Of a stretch of 64,000 nt of DNA, positions 35,296-43,861 are shown in pieces. The position numbers and the translations under genes are program-made. The stretch's first letter is position 1. Every line of letters begins with the position of its first letter. The DNA is taken from NCBI GenBank assembly GCA_964494505.1, contig CAZBRO010000006.1, forward strand, positions 62,001 through 126,000, in the 5' to 3' direction. Origin of the DNA: CAIYRG01 sp964494505 (GTDB taxonomy: Bacteria; Pseudomonadota; Alphaproteobacteria; Micropepsales; Micropepsaceae). Below the pieces are notes generated by a model. That model was not told the origin of the DNA, did not search any database, and saw only the letters and a program-made list of their open reading frames with translations.

Positions 35296-35900
35296 ACAGG
35301 ACGCAATATCTGGTAGACTGGTGCAAAACTTCGGCGGTGGTGAACGCACGGCCCGAGCCGGTTCAGGGCTTCCAGATGCTCCTCCGTGCCGTAACCCTTG
35401 TTGGTGAACCAGCCATATCCGGGGAATGCATCGTGTAGTGCGCGCATCATACGGTCCCGCGTCACCTTGGCGATGATGGAGGCCGCTGCAATCGACACCG
35501 AGCGCGCATCGCCGTCCACCAGCGTATCGCAGCGGCAGGGAAGGGCAGGGGCGTCGTTGCCGTCCACCAGCGCGAATTGGGGAGCCACTGAGAGCGCGCG
35601 CACCGCCCGCGCCATGGCGAGATGGGTCGCCTGGCGGATGTTGACGAGGTCGATCTCGTCAACGCTCGCTTCGCCCACCCCCACGACGGCGCATTCCATG
35701 ATGCGCGCATAGGCTTCCTCGCGGGTTTCCGGCGTCATCTGCTTGGAATCGTTCAGGCCCTTGGGTGTCCGTTTGCGGTCGAGGATGACGGCCGCCGCGA
35801 CCACCGGGCCAGCGAGGGGGCCCCGGCCGGCCTCGTCCACGCCCGCAATAGGGCCTTCCATGGTCTTCAGCAGACGCGCTTCGTAGATGTAATGCGGCAT
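35262..35900 (-). CDS. rnhB: Ribonuclease HII
   Basis: A 212-residue RNase HII. The catalytic DEDD set starts with GVDEAGRGPLAGPVVAAAV (Asp-Glu), continues with Asp in FALVDGND and Asp in SIIAKVTRDRMM, and the conserved GYG motif is NKGYGTEEHLEAL. It removes ribonucleotides from DNA and RNA primers from hybrids. It lies between the radical SAM gene and ccrM on the same strand; the last codons contain three of the GANTC sites, so ccrM control elements overlap this gene. Confidence 0.95.
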   Translation of the reverse strand: MPHYIYEARLLKTMEGPIAGVDEAGRGPLAGPVVAAAVILDRKRTPKGLNDSKQMTPETREEAYARIMECAVVGVGEASVDEIDLVNIRQATHLAMARAVRALSVAPQFALVDGNDAPALPCRCDTLVDGDARSVSIAAASIIAKVTRDRMMRALHDAFPGYGWFTNKGYGTEEHLEALNRLGPCVHHRRSFAPVYQILRPVNPVDSIETQF

Positions 35901-36067
35901 GACCCGGCCGGATTCCCCTTGCGCCGGGAGTCATGCTCGCAAGTGCGCTGTCCGGGCAAGCCCCTGCGTTGGCGCACCCACAGCTAAAGCGCTCGGCGCG
36001 CGCGGGAAGCATCCCGCCGCTCCGAATCGATTTCACGTAAGTGTTCTTATCTGACTCAAACTCGAGG

Positions 36068-37162
36068 TCAGCCGAAAAGCGCCAACTGATCGCCGGGCTC
36101 CGAAGGCCGGCGGAATTTCGAGACGTCCAATTCCATCCGCGTCCGGTTCAGCCCGAGCCGCCGGGTGGCGATATTGAAGCGTTGTGCGATCATCCGCGCA
36201 TAGGGGCCGGTGCCCGTCATCCGCGTGCCCCATTGGAAATCGTAATCCTTGCCGTCCCGCATGGAGCGCACGAGAGACATCACGTGCTTGGCGCGGTCCG
36301 GCACCTGGACCTCCAGCCATTCGCGGAACAGGTCCTTGATCTCCAGCGGCAGCCGCAACAGCGTGTATCCGGCCTGCAGCACGCCCACATCGGCCGCCGC
36401 GGCGAGAATGGATTCCATCTCATCGTCGTTCAGCGCCGGAATGATCGGCGCGGTCATCACGGTGGTGGGAATCCCTGCGGCCGCGAGCGCGCGCAACGTC
36501 TCCAGCCGTCGCTCGGGTGTGGCCGCGCGCGGCTCCATGATGCGCGCGAGCTTGCGGTCGAGGGTGGTCACCGAAAGGGCCACCTTCACGAGCCCCTCGG
36601 CTGCCATGGGCGCCAGAATGTCGATATCACGCGTGATGAGGGCGGATTTGGTGACGATGCCGACGGGATTCCTGAACTCCGCCATCACTTGGAGAATGGA
36701 GCGCGTCACCCGCCATTCGCGCTCGATCGGCTGATAAGGATCGGTGTTGGTCCCCATGGCGATGACTTGCGGGCGGTAATAGGGCTTCCTCAGCTCGGCT
36801 TCGAGAAGCTTGGCGGCATCGGGCTTCACCAGCAGCTTGCTCTCGAAGTCCAGTCCCGGAGAAAGCCCGAGATAGGCGTGGGTCGGGCGCGCGAAGCAAT
36901 AGATGCAGCCATGCTCGCAGCCGCGATAGGGATTGATCGATTGGTTGAACGAGATGTCCGGCGAGGTGTTGCGGGCGATGATGGTGCGGGTCGAATCGCG
37001 CATCACCTCCGTCCGAATCGGAGGCGGCGATTCGTCGTCCTGTCCCCAGCCGTCGTCGAACCCGACACGGCGTTCCGAATCATAGCGGCTCGAATCGTTC
37101 GAGCGGGCTCCACGTCCCTTCAGAAGTCTCGGATCGGCCGCGGCGGTCAGCACCCTGTTCAT
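36068..37162 (-). CDS. Radical SAM protein, SplB-like (PA0069 family)
   Basis: A 364-residue radical SAM enzyme. The cluster motif is CEHGCIYC (CxxxCxxC) within NPYRGCEHGCIYCFARPTH. Other family marks are MGTNTDPYQPIE, VTKSALITRDIDIL and LSVTTLDRKLARIMEPRAAT. It resembles spore photoproduct lyase-like proteins of the PA0069 type, whose reaction is unknown but is often linked to nucleic acid repair or modification. It is the first of three genes reading to rnhB and ccrM, with a 167-base gap before rnhB. Confidence 0.9.
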   Translation of the reverse strand: MNRVLTAAADPRLLKGRGARSNDSSRYDSERRVGFDDGWGQDDESPPPIRTEVMRDSTRTIIARNTSPDISFNQSINPYRGCEHGCIYCFARPTHAYLGLSPGLDFESKLLVKPDAAKLLEAELRKPYYRPQVIAMGTNTDPYQPIEREWRVTRSILQVMAEFRNPVGIVTKSALITRDIDILAPMAAEGLVKVALSVTTLDRKLARIMEPRAATPERRLETLRALAAAGIPTTVMTAPIIPALNDDEMESILAAAADVGVLQAGYTLLRLPLEIKDLFREWLEVQVPDRAKHVMSLVRSMRDGKDYDFQWGTRMTGTGPYARMIAQRFNIATRRLGLNRTRMELDVSKFRRPSEPGDQLALFG

Positions 37163-37324
37163 GCGGCGATCTTAAGCAAGGATAAGAACAAAGCAAGAAC
37201 AATCGGCACGGACCCAGATCAAAGCGGTTCAGCCTGGGTTCATCTAAACTCAAAGAAGATGGAACATGGAATCGGACCGCTCCGAAGGTCTGCCCCCAGG
37301 CCATCGCGGTTTCAGGAGAACAGT

Positions 37325-37855
37325 ATGGGTAATATTTCTAAAGTCGTTTGCATTGCGGTGCTGGCAGCGCCACTGCTTGCGGCCGGCGCGGCCTACGCAC
37401 AGCTCGGTCCCCAGGCCGCACCGCCGTCGGGCGGTTCTTCGGCTCGCGGCGGTGGCGGCGGCCCGCAGAATACAGCCGCTGGAGGTGGCGGTTTCCGTGG
37501 CGGCGGCGGTGGGTTCCGCGGCGGATTTCGCGGCGACGGTTTTCGCGGGTATGGCGGCGGTTTCCGCGGCAGCATCTTCATCGGGCCGGGATTCGGATAC
37601 GGATATTACGATCCGTTCTATGCGCCATATTACTATTATCCGCCGCCTTCCGTGCGCGAATATGCGGTGCCGCAGCCGGATTATCTGGCCCCGCCGGGCG
37701 GTCCGGCGCCCGAACCAAGCTGGTTCCACTGCGACAATCCGGAAGGTTATTACCCCTATGTGCGTTCCTGTAACGGGCAATGGCAGGCGGTGCCGGTGAC
37801 GCCCGATCGGGGGCCTCCTCCGCCTCCGCAGGGTGGCGGCGCGCCCCCGCGCTGA
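37325..37855 (+). CDS. Secreted glycine-rich protein
   Basis: A 176-residue exported protein. The signal peptide covers about residues 1-24 (VVCIAVLAAPLLAAGAAYA). A Gly/Arg/Phe-rich repeat follows (GGGFRGGGGGFRGGFRG and similar), then an aromatic YYDPFYAPYYYYPPPSV stretch, and a C-terminal WFHCDNPEGYYPYVRSCNGQ domain with a probable disulfide. Proteins of this build are common in proteobacterial envelopes; no function is established. It has an AGGAGA site and is closed by a strong terminator. Confidence 0.82.
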   Translation: MGNISKVVCIAVLAAPLLAAGAAYAQLGPQAAPPSGGSSARGGGGGPQNTAAGGGGFRGGGGGFRGGFRGDGFRGYGGGFRGSIFIGPGFGYGYYDPFYAPYYYYPPPSVREYAVPQPDYLAPPGGPAPEPSWFHCDNPEGYYPYVRSCNGQWQAVPVTPDRGPPPPPQGGGAPPR

Positions 37856-37875
37856 AGCCGATGCAATCAAACGAA

Positions 37876-37902
37876 GGGAGGACCAGTTGTCCTCCCTTTT
37901 TT
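37876..37902 (+). terminator. Rho-independent terminator
   Basis: Perfect 8-bp stem GGGAGGAC/GTCCTCCC with loop CAGTT and six T. It lies 20 bases after the glycine-rich gene and separates it from the DUF6152 gene. Confidence 0.9.
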
Positions 37903-38097
37903 GTTTGGGGTATGCCGCGGTCCTGCGCCGGAAACCTTGCTTCTTTCGCAATGTTGCTGTGACGAAGAACACGTTTCTGCTATATAGGAGCACATTTAAT
38001 CGTCTGCCCAATTGCGGTTACGACAGGCAGCGAATCGGGGAGTTAGCAAAGTTTGCGCCCGGCTCCCTGCCGGGTCGCAAAAGTGGAGGAAGGGTCG

Positions 38098-38466
38098 ATG
38101 AACTTGAAATGGACCGGTGTGGTGGTTGGAGCGTTGGCGTTGAGCGTCGCGTCGCCAGCTTTCTCGCATCATTCGCATGCCATGTTCGATCACACGAAAT
38201 TCGAGAAAATCACCGGCACGGTGATCGACTTCGCTTATGTGAACCCGCATGGCGCGCTAGACGTGGCCGTGATGGGCCCGAATGGCGAGATGGAAAAATA
38301 TTGGTTCGAGATGTCGAACCTCTCGAACATGGTCAGCCGCGGCATCAAGAAGACCTCCTTCATGCCGGGCGACAAAGTGACGGTCGTCTATCACCCGCTG
38401 AAGGACGGCCGCAAGGGCGGCAATTACACCAGCATCGTCGCGGCGAACGGGCATACGTTCGAATAG
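38098..38466 (+). CDS. DUF6152 secreted protein
   Basis: A 122-residue exported protein. After a signal peptide (about 22 residues, ALSVASPAFSHH) comes HSHAMFDHTKFEKITGTVID, YVNPHGALDV, WFEMSNLSNMVSRG and PGDKVTVVYHPLKDG. This is the DUF6152 fold, small and beta-rich, with a conserved His-rich N-terminus that could bind metal. Function unknown. It has a GGAGGAAGG site and is followed 51 bases later by the larger secreted protein; the pair looks like one unit. Confidence 0.82.
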   Translation: MNLKWTGVVVGALALSVASPAFSHHSHAMFDHTKFEKITGTVIDFAYVNPHGALDVAVMGPNGEMEKYWFEMSNLSNMVSRGIKKTSFMPGDKVTVVYHPLKDGRKGGNYTSIVAANGHTFE

Positions 38467-38517
38467 TTTGCTTGCCTGGCTTCGGCTGACTTGAACGCAT
38501 CCTGTGACACGGGAGGA

Positions 38518-39753
38518 ATGGCTTTGCGCAAAAACCTCATCGCTGCGGCTTCGATGACCGCGCTCCTCGTCGCCCTATCGCCGCTGGTCGCCTCGGGCGC
38601 TCAAACTGCCGGAACCCCAACGGCCCAGACCCCAACCCAGACCACGATCTTCAACACCAAGGACTTCCGGCAGGACCGCGCGCTGTGGACGAATCCGGCC
38701 TACTACCGGAACAACACGCCCGGCCAGCTTCGCGGCATGGCGATCGGCGTGGTGCCCTATGAAGACACCGGCCAGGTCGGTGGGTCGCGGCTTTACGGTT
38801 CGCTGGGCACCGGCAAGCCGGGCGCCATCAATCTCGCGAGCCCGTATCCCTATAAGACGGCGATGGAGCACTACCAGGCGCTGCTCAAGGAAGCGAAAGG
38901 CGGCACCAAGCACACGAGAGACACGGTGCCCGATTGGAGCGGTGTGTGGATCGGCCGCGGCGGCTTCGGCGGCGGGCAAGGCCCGGCGAGCGATGTGGTG
39001 AAAGTTCTGAAGCCGAAATATCAGGAACCATACGTCCAGGAGCTGAAGGCCTCCACCGAAGGACGAATTTGGTCGCCAACCGCGTTCTGTTTGCCCGGCG
39101 GATTCTTCAGCGCACTGGATGCCGATGAGTTCATCGCCACGCCCAACAAGGTTTGGCTTATGGCGACGGGCAATGGCTCGAATATGACCCGCTGGGTCTA
39201 TATCAACGAGCCGCACGTCGCCGAAGATCTGCAGTTTCCGAAATGGTTCGGCGAATCCATCGGCTTCTGGAACGGCGATACGCTGGTGGTTCATACCAAC
39301 CAGATCAAGGGCTGGCATGGCGGCATCATTGAGTTCACCGACAATATGGAAGCGGTGGAAACGTACCGGCGCGTCGGCGATCAGATCCAGGGCGAGATCA
39401 CGATCTACGATCCCGAGGTTTTCACCGGTCCTTTGACCGCGAAGCTCACTTTCAACCTGAACAAGGATAAGCGTCCGGAAAAGGTGCGGCCACTTGCCGA
39501 CACCTGCAGCGATACCAACGGACCGTCGCCCGCGATCTACATGGACAAGAATGGCTTGCTGAACGAACACGTGCCGGGCGAGCCGGGCTTCGATTGGAAT
39601 CCCGCCGATCAGCGTCCTTGGAGCACGTGGATGAACGAGAGCGACAAGCGCTACAAGGCCTATCTCGCGGCCGGCGGAAAGCCGCCGGTTGCTGTAGACC
39701 GGATGCCCGCCGCGAAGGAGAGCGCGGAAGGACCGCGCCCGGGCCGGCCGTGA
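38518..39753 (+). CDS. Secreted protein of unknown function, partner of DUF6152
   Basis: A 411-residue exported protein with signal peptide (about residues 1-29) and the motifs PDWSGVWIGRGG, CLPGGFFSALDADEF, WFGESIGFWNGDTLVVHTNQ and TCSDTNGP. The same WxGESxGxxxGDTLVVxT signature recurs in the protein at 54923-55957. I do not recognise a characterised function. The ATG at 38518 touches its GGAGG site; the TTG at 38524 (frame continuing RKNLIAAAS) has better spacing and may be the true start. It probably acts in the periplasm with the DUF6152 protein. Confidence 0.75.
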   Translation: MALRKNLIAAASMTALLVALSPLVASGAQTAGTPTAQTPTQTTIFNTKDFRQDRALWTNPAYYRNNTPGQLRGMAIGVVPYEDTGQVGGSRLYGSLGTGKPGAINLASPYPYKTAMEHYQALLKEAKGGTKHTRDTVPDWSGVWIGRGGFGGGQGPASDVVKVLKPKYQEPYVQELKASTEGRIWSPTAFCLPGGFFSALDADEFIATPNKVWLMATGNGSNMTRWVYINEPHVAEDLQFPKWFGESIGFWNGDTLVVHTNQIKGWHGGIIEFTDNMEAVETYRRVGDQIQGEITIYDPEVFTGPLTAKLTFNLNKDKRPEKVRPLADTCSDTNGPSPAIYMDKNGLLNEHVPGEPGFDWNPADQRPWSTWMNESDKRYKAYLAAGGKPPVAVDRMPAAKESAEGPRPGRP

Positions 39754-39757
39754 TGGA

Positions 39758-39801
39758 AGGCGCGAATCGGGAATAGTCTTCCCTGTTTTCTATTCGCGCT
39801 T
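39758..39801. terminator. Hairpin between convergent genes
   Basis: GCGCGAAT (39760-39767) pairs with ATTCGCGC (39792-39799). Inside it GGGAA-TAGTC-TTCCC is followed by TGTTTT. It lies between the stop of the secreted-protein gene and the stop of secD and could terminate both. Confidence 0.45.
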
Positions 39802-41417
39802 CACAGCACCAGGGCTTTGGGGCGCATGCGCCTGAGCCATGTCACGACGATCAGCCGCGTCACCATCACCGCGGTGAAGAACGAGGTGACGACTCCCAAG
39901 CCCAGCGTCACCGCGAAGCCGCGCACCGGTCCCGTACCGACGGCATAGAGAATCGCAGCCGCCAGCACGTGCGTCATGTTGGTGTCGATGATGGTCGCGG
40001 TGGCGCGGCGGAACCCGGCATCGATTGCCCCGATCACCGTCTTGCCGCCATGCATTTCCTCCCGGATGCGCTCATAGATCAGAACGTTCGCATCGACTGC
40101 CATGCCCATGGTGAGCACCATGCCGGCGATGCCCGGAAGCGTCAGGGTGGCCTGCAGGCCGGTAAGAACGGCAAACAGCAGCAGCATGTTGACCGCGAGC
40201 GCGATGGTCGCGAACAGTCCGAACAGCCCGTAAGTCGCGATCATGAAGACGACCACCGCCGCCAATCCGCCGATCGCTGCGAGCTTGCCGGCCTGAACCG
40301 AGTCGGCGCCGAGTTCTGCACCCACGGTGCGTTCCTCGATCACCGTCAGCGCGGCGGGCAGCGCACCCGCATTGAGCAGAATGGAAAGATCGTTTGAGGT
40401 CTCCACGGTGAAATTGCCGACGATCTGGCCCGAACCGCCGATGATGGGTTCGATGATGTTGGCCGCCGAGATGATCTTGTTGTCGAGCACGATCGCAAAC
40501 AGCTTGTTGACGTTGGCCTTGGTCACATCGCCGAATTCCTTGGCTCCTCTCGTATCGAAACGGAACGTGACGACGGGGACGCCGCTGCGCGGATCGAAAC
40601 CGGGAGCGGCCGCTTCCAGCCGGTCTCCGGAGACCATGACGCGGCGCTGAACCAGATAGGGCGTGGTGTTGCTGCCGGCCTTGTCCTGTTCATAGAGCAG
40701 CTCGTCGTCGGGCGGCACGCGTCCTCTCAGCGCCTCCTGGACGTTTCCGTTCATGTCCACCAGACGGAATGTCATCTTCGCGGTGGTCGAGAGCACGCGC
40801 TTCAGTTCTTCGGGATTTTTCAGGCCCGGCACCTGTACCAGGATGCGGTCCTCGCCCTGTTGCTGGATGGTGGGTTCGCGCGTCCCCAACGCATCGATGC
40901 GCCGGCGCACCACTTCGATGGATTGCGTGACGATCTGCGTTTGCATCTGCCGCTGATAGGCGGGCGAGATCTTCAGCGCGAACCCGCCCATGCCGTCATC
41001 GGACAGATCATATTCGGCCGATCCGAGGCCCAGGAACGTCCCGGGCGGCGAGGCGATGTCCTGCAAGAGCTTACGCGCCGCTTCGCGCTGCGACGGATCG
41101 ACGAGGTGCAGGGTCACGGAATCGCGCGTCAGGTCGAGCCTGTTGTAATTGATGGCCGGGCGGGCGCGGCGGACCGCGGTGCGGATATCGCCCCGGACGG
41201 TTTCCAAGCGTTCCCTGGCCACGCCCGGAATGTCGACTTCTAGGAGCAGATAGGAGCCTCCCTGAAGATCGAGGCCGAGATTGACCGTGGAACTCGGGAA
41301 CCAGCGAGGTAGCGAATCGCGGGTGCGTTCGGCGAGGAAATTGGGGAGCGCTATCAACGCGCCGAGAAGCAGGATCAACAATACCGTGACGGTCTGCCAG
41401 CGGCCTATATGGATCAA
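39801..41417 (-). CDS. secD: Protein translocase subunit SecD
   Basis: A 538-residue SecD. TM1 follows a short N-terminus (TVTVLLILLLGALIALPNF), then VNLGLDLQGGSYLLLEVD, the large periplasmic domain with RRIDALGTREPTIQQQGEDR and VQVPGL, and the C-terminal five-segment RND-like part with GMVLTMGMAVDANVLIYERI and FRRATATIIDTN. It uses the proton gradient to help protein export through SecYEG. The TTG at 41417 lies after a G-rich site and gives alphaproteobacterial length. No secF follows, which is unusual: a secreted-protein gene on the other strand takes that place. Confidence 0.94.
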   Translation of the reverse strand: MIHIGRWQTVTVLLILLLGALIALPNFLAERTRDSLPRWFPSSTVNLGLDLQGGSYLLLEVDIPGVARERLETVRGDIRTAVRRARPAINYNRLDLTRDSVTLHLVDPSQREAARKLLQDIASPPGTFLGLGSAEYDLSDDGMGGFALKISPAYQRQMQTQIVTQSIEVVRRRIDALGTREPTIQQQGEDRILVQVPGLKNPEELKRVLSTTAKMTFRLVDMNGNVQEALRGRVPPDDELLYEQDKAGSNTTPYLVQRRVMVSGDRLEAAAPGFDPRSGVPVVTFRFDTRGAKEFGDVTKANVNKLFAIVLDNKIISAANIIEPIIGGSGQIVGNFTVETSNDLSILLNAGALPAALTVIEERTVGAELGADSVQAGKLAAIGGLAAVVVFMIATYGLFGLFATIALAVNMLLLFAVLTGLQATLTLPGIAGMVLTMGMAVDANVLIYERIREEMHGGKTVIGAIDAGFRRATATIIDTNMTHVLAAAILYAVGTGPVRGFAVTLGLGVVTSFFTAVMVTRLIVVTWLRRMRPKALVL

Positions 41418-41580
41418 GGCACCCCCCGCCAATGATCGGTCCTGCCGAGGACCGGAAAGACAAATATAGGACGGTTTAGGGCGTTCGGTAGTCCGGGCGC
41501 AGGGATTTGCTTCAGCTTCCGCCGAGATTTTTGCGGAAACCCAGCCGGTTTCGGAGAAACCCCGGGCCCGGTGAGGGGCG

Positions 41581-42123
41581 CTATTTCCGCCGAAGATGCT
41601 CTTCCAGGCGCGGCATGATCTCAATGAAATTGCACGGCTTGTGCCGGTAATCGAGCTGCGGCTTCAGGATGGCGTCCCAGCCGTCCTTCACCGCACCGGG
41701 CGAACCGGGAAGCGCGAACAGATAGGTGCCCTTGGCCACGCCCGCGCAGGCGCGCGACTGGATCGTCGAGGTCCCGATCTTGTCGTAGCTGATGCGGTGG
41801 AAGATTGCGGAAAAGCCGTCGATTTCCTTCTCGAACACGCTGCGGAAGGCTTCCGGCGTGACGTCGCGGCCGGTGAGCCCCGTGCCGCCCGTCGAAATGA
41901 CGACGTCGATTTCAGGATCGGCGATCCAGGCGACCAGCCGATCCACGATCCTCCCCACATCGTCGGGCACGATGGAGCGGTCGGCAAGGTGGTGCCCAGC
42001 TTCGCGGATTCGCGCCTCCAACGTGTCGCCGGAACCGTCGTTCTCGCGCGTGCGCGTGTCGGAAACAGTCAGGATCGCGATACGGACCGGAATGAACTCA
42101 CGCGTCGGATGGGGTCCGGCCAT
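41581..42123 (-). CDS. moaB: Molybdenum cofactor biosynthesis protein MoaB/Mog
   Basis: A 180-residue MoCF-domain protein with IAILTVSDTRTRENDGSGDT, DVVISTGGTGLTGRDVTPEA, and the PGSPGAVKDGW motif. It adenylylates molybdopterin or has a related role in cofactor synthesis. The start at 42123 was taken (MAGPHPTREF); a TTG at 42132 is in frame right after the transglycosylase stop. It follows the transglycosylase by 9 bases and precedes secD by about 160. Confidence 0.92.
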   Translation of the reverse strand: MAGPHPTREFIPVRIAILTVSDTRTRENDGSGDTLEARIREAGHHLADRSIVPDDVGRIVDRLVAWIADPEIDVVISTGGTGLTGRDVTPEAFRSVFEKEIDGFSAIFHRISYDKIGTSTIQSRACAGVAKGTYLFALPGSPGAVKDGWDAILKPQLDYRHKPCNFIEIMPRLEEHLRRK

Positions 42124-42132
42124 GGCCGCCAA

Positions 42133-43815
42133 TCAGTGCGGCAGGGCGGTGTAGGTGGGCCAGCTTCCGCCCGCGGCGTCGTCGAGGCCGTCGGTCGGTT
42201 GGCCCAATCTCAGGCGGTACATCCACATATCGGTCATAACGCGCTTGATGTAATCGCGCGTCTCCGCCAGCGGAATCGTCTCGATGAAAAGAAGCGGATC
42301 GCTGTCCGCGCCCAGCGACTGCCATTTGGAGAGGTTGCCCTCGCCGGCATTGTAGGCGGCCGCGATGCTGAAGAGGTTGCCGTTCTGCCGTTCCAGCAGG
42401 TCACGCAAATAATTTTGCCCCAGCGTGATGCTGTAGACGGGATCGTTCAACCGCGCCTTGTTGGCGCCGGCCAGCGAACGGTCATGGGTGATATTGACGG
42501 CTGTCTGCGGCATGATCTGCATCACGCCACGGGCGCCCGCCTTGGAGAGCGCGGCCGGCTCGAAGCGGCTCTCCTGGCGGGCAAAGGCAAGTACGACCGC
42601 CTGATCGAGCGCATATCCGCCTTCCGGTTCATAGGGCGGCACCGGGTAGAGGCTGGTGAGCTTTATGTTGGGCGCGGCGGTTTCCGCCGCCCGGAGTTCG
42701 AGCGCGGGTTCGCCGAGATAGCGGGCAAGCGCGGCGAAGGCGGGGTCGAGGTCGGGCGGCATCTCGCCAAAGGCCCGGGAGAGCTCCGCGGCCACGGCTT
42801 CGGAATGGCCGATCTGCCACAGCGCAACGGCGCGATGGGCCGGCGTCTCCAGCATCAGCCCGGCGAAGGACACCGTGTCCAACGCAGGCTCGGCGAAATC
42901 GGCTTGCATGTCGCGCCCAAGGACTCGGGTGGCGAGCAGCCCATAGAACGTGTCCACCTCGCCGGCAGCCCGCTCGTAAAGCGTGAGCACGCGTTCGGGA
43001 TTGCCGGTACGGGTCCAGCTTCGTGCCGCCCAGAAGGCTGCCGCGGCATAGGTCCGGGGCGCATTGGAGGTGTCCACCACAGATTCGAAGTGCCTCGCTG
43101 CTGACTCGAATTGCCCGAGCCGGTAGGCGGCAAGACCGGCGATCCAATGGCACTCGGTGACGGCTACGCCGCCGCGCGCGATGACGTCTTCGGCCAGCGC
43201 AAGGCCCGCCTGATCACGCATCTCGCCAATATAGGCGGTGACAACATAGGCGAAAAGCCGGTCGATATCGGCGCGGACCAAGCCCGAACGGGCCGGGATT
43301 TTCCGCACGATTGCTTCGGCGGCTTCAACCTTTCCCTCGTGTGCAAGCGCGCGAAGCTGATCGGCCACGCGCAAGGCTGTCTCGGACTGAAACTTCATGC
43401 CTTCGAAGGCTAATCCGTCTCCCGCAGCGCCGCGCCAATGAGCCCGCACCGGCGACGGGAGGGATGTACCCTTGGGCGCGCGCTTGACGGCCAGCTGGTA
43501 GATTTTACCCGCGCCGTCGAGATCGCCATAGGATTCGAGCCAGGATTTCAGTTCCGGAAACTTGGTCCGGTAGTGGGGTCCGAGGTAACGATCCTCAAGC
43601 ACGTAGCCGACGAGGGTTTTGTCATCGAGCTTGGCGATCAGCTTGTCGGCTTTCGCGAACTGGCCCGATTTCTGCGCAGCGAAAATCTCGCCATAGGTCT
43701 TCACATCGTCCGGGGACAGAACCGTATAGCTGGCCGTCGGCTCGGCTGCGCGAGCACCTCCCAAGAGGGCAAGCCAACACAGTCCGGAGAGCGCTATCGC
43801 GGCGAGTTTTTTCAA
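42133..43815 (-). CDS. slt: Soluble lytic murein transglycosylase
   Basis: A 560-residue periplasmic enzyme. The TTG at 43815 has a GGGAGAA site and leads straight into a signal peptide (KLAAIALSGLCWLALLGGARA). A long helical superhelix of about 380 residues follows, then the SLT domain with the catalytic Glu in AFARQESRFEPAALSKAGAR, GVMQIMPQTA and AAYNAGEGNLSKW. It cleaves peptidoglycan glycan strands to form anhydromuropeptides. The ATG at 43842 is a possible alternative start. It is followed at once by moaB. Confidence 0.92.
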   Translation of the reverse strand: MKKLAAIALSGLCWLALLGGARAAEPTASYTVLSPDDVKTYGEIFAAQKSGQFAKADKLIAKLDDKTLVGYVLEDRYLGPHYRTKFPELKSWLESYGDLDGAGKIYQLAVKRAPKGTSLPSPVRAHWRGAAGDGLAFEGMKFQSETALRVADQLRALAHEGKVEAAEAIVRKIPARSGLVRADIDRLFAYVVTAYIGEMRDQAGLALAEDVIARGGVAVTECHWIAGLAAYRLGQFESAARHFESVVDTSNAPRTYAAAAFWAARSWTRTGNPERVLTLYERAAGEVDTFYGLLATRVLGRDMQADFAEPALDTVSFAGLMLETPAHRAVALWQIGHSEAVAAELSRAFGEMPPDLDPAFAALARYLGEPALELRAAETAAPNIKLTSLYPVPPYEPEGGYALDQAVVLAFARQESRFEPAALSKAGARGVMQIMPQTAVNITHDRSLAGANKARLNDPVYSITLGQNYLRDLLERQNGNLFSIAAAYNAGEGNLSKWQSLGADSDPLLFIETIPLAETRDYIKRVMTDMWMYRLRLGQPTDGLDDAAGGSWPTYTALPH

Positions 43816-43861
43816 TACGAATTCTCCCAGCCCTGAGGGCATGGTGCCCAGCTAAGGCCTG

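Noticed and set aside
36041..37324. A long plus-strand frame running into the glycine-rich secreted gene.
   Set aside because: The part before 37325 is antisense to the radical SAM gene. The signal peptide and AGGAGA site place the start at 37325.
41596..43104. A 502-codon plus-strand frame over moaB and slt.
   Set aside because: Antisense to two genes with catalytic motifs; no ribosome site and no domain.
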